Below are positions 5,699 to 7,686 of a stretch of 7,686 nt of DNA, one piece after another. Made by a program: the position numbers and the translations under genes. The notes beneath the pieces are model-generated. The model ran no database searches, was not told the origin of the DNA, and saw only the letters and a program-made list of their open reading frames with translations. Source of the DNA: an uncultured Anaerolineaceae bacterium (GTDB lineage Bacteria > Chloroflexota > Anaerolineae > Anaerolineales > Anaerolineaceae); contig CALCQT010000040.1 of assembly GCA_937894825.1 (NCBI GenBank), forward strand, positions 1-7,686. Direction: 5' to 3'. How positions within the stretch are numbered: position 1 is the first letter of the stretch; the number at the start of each line of letters is the position of its first letter.

Positions 5699-6712
5699 AT
5701 GAATCATTGGGACGTGCAGACAATGCCGACTTCAATTTTTGAACCAATGCCGAAAGGAATCTTCGACCATACGGACAAAACAATGCGTTTTGGGAGTATG
5801 CCAAACTTCTTTCAGCATATTCAGCCGGTCCGGATTCTTGTTTTGAACATCATGCCCGCCAAAATAGAGACTGAAATCCGTTTGCTGCGGCTGATGGAAA
5901 ACAATTTTTATCCGATTACCGTTGAATTTATCCACCCCCAATCCCACGACTCCAAAAACACCACAACCGAATACCTCAAGAATTTCTACAAAACCTTTGA
6001 CCAGGTCAAAGGACAAAAATTTGACGGGATGATCATCACCGGGGCTCCGGTTGAGACGATTGATTTTGAAGCGGTGGATTACTGGGATGAAATGAAAGCC
6101 ATTCTTGAATGGACCAAAACAAATGTCCGGTCGACACTGCATATCTGCTGGGGAGCCATGGCCGGACTGTATTACCACTATGGGATCGCCAAAAAGCTAT
6201 TGCCTGAAAAGCTTTCCGGCGTTTTCACCAACCAGATCCGCAGAGAAAGCGCCCAGCCGCTGCTGAAAGATTTCCGCACAGACTTTTATATGCCGCACTC
6301 CCGTTTTTCCGAGGTACTGACCTCCGAGATCGAGTGCCATCCGGAACTGGAAATTCTGGCGACGTCCAGGGAAGCCGGCATGGCGGTGGCCGCCTCAAAA
6401 GACGGCCGACAGATTTTCATTCAGGGACATTTTGAATATGACAGCATCGCGCTGGCAAATGAATATAAGCGCGACAGCGCGCTCGGCAAGTGCTTCAAAG
6501 TGCCGGAAAATTATTTTCCCTGGAACGACCCGGAAGCGAAACCCAAACTGTACTGGTACAGCCATTCAAAACTGCTGACCACAAACTGGTTGCGCTACTA
6601 TGTCGGTCAGCCGGTTTCTGAAACAACCAGCCCGAAACAGGAATGGTTCAACGCACCCTTTGGCGCCGTTCCGGAAATGGTTCGAAGATTCAACAGCAGC
6701 GCCGCACAATAA
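5699..6712 (+). CDS. metA: Homoserine O-acyltransferase MetA, probably acetyl-CoA-type
   Basis: Activates homoserine by O-acylation, the committed step to homocysteine and methionine. The 337-residue cytoplasmic protein carries the MetA core: LVLNIMPAKIETE (48-59), FDGMIITGAPVET (108-120), catalytic C150 in HICWGAM, and the H243/E245 pair in GHFEYD. With the visible offset of +8 these match C142, H235 and E237 of the E. coli enzyme. At the position of E. coli G111 there is E119; Glu there is associated with acetyl-CoA use and Gly with succinyl-CoA, so homoserine O-acetyltransferase is the better prediction. The N-terminal ~40 residues differ from the usual LPAVNFL-type start, and the C-terminus is about 20 residues longer than E. 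coli MetA. AGGAG at 5687-5691 is 7 bases before the ATG. The gene stands behind attenuator 2 and is followed by the PLP enzyme. Confidence 0.93.
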   Translation: MNHWDVQTMPTSIFEPMPKGIFDHTDKTMRFGSMPNFFQHIQPVRILVLNIMPAKIETEIRLLRLMENNFYPITVEFIHPQSHDSKNTTTEYLKNFYKTFDQVKGQKFDGMIITGAPVETIDFEAVDYWDEMKAILEWTKTNVRSTLHICWGAMAGLYYHYGIAKKLLPEKLSGVFTNQIRRESAQPLLKDFRTDFYMPHSRFSEVLTSEIECHPELEILATSREAGMAVAASKDGRQIFIQGHFEYDSIALANEYKRDSALGKCFKVPENYFPWNDPEAKPKLYWYSHSKLLTTNWLRYYVGQPVSETTSPKQEWFNAPFGAVPEMVRRFNSSAAQ

Positions 6713-6722
6713 ACTGGTTTTT

Positions 6723-6806
6723 ATGCCGAAACAGAAGCGGAAAAGCAAAAAAACCGCGGACAGATCGGCATCCATAAAGAATAAAAGACACAAGAGGAAA
6801 AAATGA
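6723..6806 (+). CDS. Small very basic ORF (27 aa) between metA and the PLP enzyme, doubtful
   Basis: MPKQKRKSKKTADRSAS plus a Lys/Arg-rich end fills nearly all of the 90-base gap. About half its residues are Lys or Arg. Its TGA (6804-6806) overlaps the ATG of the next gene (6803) as ATGA, as seen in translational coupling. There is no Shine-Dalgarno before 6723 and the A-rich composition of the spacer would by itself give many Lys codons, so it is likely a chance ORF. Confidence 0.2.
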   Translation: MPKQKRKSKKTADRSASIKNKRHKRKK

Positions 6807-7686
6807 AGTTAAATTCGAAACTGATCCATGCCGGCATTGACGGGGACACGTTGACGGGTTCAGTCAATGTCCCGATTTACCAGACCACGACTTATAAACA
6901 ATCCAGCCTGGGAGTCCACAAGGGGTATGAGTATTCGCGCACCGGCAACCCGACCCGGGCGGCTTTGGAAAAGTTAATCGCGGACCTTGAGGAGGGCAGC
7001 GCAGGGTTTGCGTTTGCTTCCGGTATGGCTGCCACCACCGCCATTCTATCCCTGTTCAAAAGTGGGGACACCATCATCCTGTCAAGCAATGTTTATGGCG
7101 GCACATTCCGTGTGCTGGACCGGATTTTTCGAAATTTCGGCATCGGTCCCAAGATCGTGGACACCACCGATCTGCAGGCGCTTGACGACACCATCACCCC
7201 GGATGTCAAGGCCATTCTGATCGAAAGCCCTGCCAATCCACTGCTAACGATCACCGACATCGCCGGCGCGGCAGCCATCGCCCGCAAGCATGGCATCCTT
7301 TCCATCGTCGATAACACTTTCCTGACCCCTTATCTGCAGCGGCCGCTGACGTTGGGCGTCGACATTGTGATCCACAGCGCCACAAAATATCTCGGCGGGC
7401 ATTCCGATGTTCTCGGCGGGTTGGCAGTGGTGAAAGATCCGGCGCTGGCCGAACAAATCCACTTCATTCAGAACGCCACCGGCGGCGTCCTGCAGCCCTT
7501 TGATTCATTTCTGCTGATCCGCGGCATCAAAACACTTGGCGTCCGCATGGACCGGCACAGCGCCAACGCGCTGACTGTGGCGGAATTCCTCAAAGAAAGC
7601 CCGGCGATTAAGAATGTTTACTACCCCGGGCTTCCGGAACATCCCGGATACGACATCAATCGGCGGCAGGCCGACAGTGGCGGCGG
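6803..7686 (+). CDS. Cys/Met-metabolism PLP enzyme (cystathionine gamma-synthase / gamma-lyase family), 3' end cut
   Basis: The first 294 codons are present; family members are about 380 residues, so the last fifth lies beyond the window. Motifs of the family are YEYSRTGNPTR (42-52; Y44 and R46 bind the PLP phosphate of the neighbouring subunit), SGMAA (73-77), the stacking tyrosine Y98 in NVYGGT, D170 in IVDNTF, and the Schiff-base lysine K195 in HSATKYLGGHSD. Next to metA it could be cystathionine gamma-synthase (acyl-homoserine + Cys), an O-acylhomoserine sulfhydrylase, or a cystathionine gamma-lyase giving Cys; motifs alone do not separate these. The cysteine-sensing leaders upstream hint at a role in making Cys. 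AGAGGA (6794-6798 and flanking base) precedes the ATG at 4-5 bases. No terminator was seen between metA and this gene, so they look like an operon. Confidence 0.9.
   Translation, partial: MKLNSKLIHAGIDGDTLTGSVNVPIYQTTTYKQSSLGVHKGYEYSRTGNPTRAALEKLIADLEEGSAGFAFASGMAATTAILSLFKSGDTIILSSNVYGGTFRVLDRIFRNFGIGPKIVDTTDLQALDDTITPDVKAILIESPANPLLTITDIAGAAAIARKHGILSIVDNTFLTPYLQRPLTLGVDIVIHSATKYLGGHSDVLGGLAVVKDPALAEQIHFIQNATGGVLQPFDSFLLIRGIKTLGVRMDRHSANALTVAEFLKESPAIKNVYYPGLPEHPGYDINRRQADSGG

Noticed and set aside
5732..6178. Minus-strand open frame of 148 codons inside metA
   Set aside because: It is antisense to the conserved MetA core, with no ribosome site or recognisable motif.
1..7686. CRISPR arrays, insertion sequences or phage genes
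   Set aside because: No regularly spaced repeats, transposase or phage-like frames were seen; the only long inverted repeat (5110-5162) has no transposase or flanking target duplication that I could find.

Overview
The window looks like chromosomal DNA from an anaerobic bacterium of moderate GC content. Shine-Dalgarno sites are strong, one promoter is a near-consensus sigma-70 site, and the tRNA-Cys resembles those of Bacillota. The YgfK-type flavo-iron-sulfur protein is typical of anaerobic purine/urate and selenium-associated metabolism. Bacillota is my best guess for the phylum, with low certainty; other anaerobic phyla carrying ygfK are possible.

Layout. Positions 1-2787 (minus strand) hold a YgfK-like oxidoreductase whose C-terminus runs off the left edge. 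A 332-base divergent intergenic region (2788-3119) contains a perfect 9+1+9 palindrome and a possible 5'-UTR hairpin. On the plus strand follow a HAD-family phosphatase-like protein (3120-3833) and a short-form malic enzyme (start most likely 3919, end 5094). These two are closed by an unusually long perfect hairpin (25 bp stem, 3-base loop).

The most interesting part is 5205-5698. A TTGACA/TATAAT promoter drives a transcript that begins almost exactly at the ATG of a 25-codon cysteine-rich peptide (Cys-Cys-Thr-Cys-Ile-Cys). This is followed by an intrinsic terminator, a tRNA-Cys(GCA) gene, a second cysteine-rich peptide of 35 codons (Cys-Ser-Cys-Cys-Leu-Cys) with its own Shine-Dalgarno, and a second intrinsic terminator. 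Then come metA (homoserine O-acyltransferase, with the residue pattern of the acetyl-CoA type) and a Cys/Met-metabolism PLP enzyme (cystathionine gamma-synthase/lyase family) cut by the right edge. In both leaders, a stretch just after the Cys codons can pair with the 5' arm of the following terminator, as expected of ribosome-stalling attenuation.

The model I infer is that low Cys-tRNA(Cys) stalls the ribosome in leader 1 and opens the way to tRNA-Cys. It then stalls the ribosome in leader 2 and opens the way to metA and the trans-sulfuration gene. A tRNA gene lying between two attenuators that would sense its own charging state is unusual and is the main candidate for an undescribed regulatory system here. 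The sequence shows all the parts; the regulation itself is inference.
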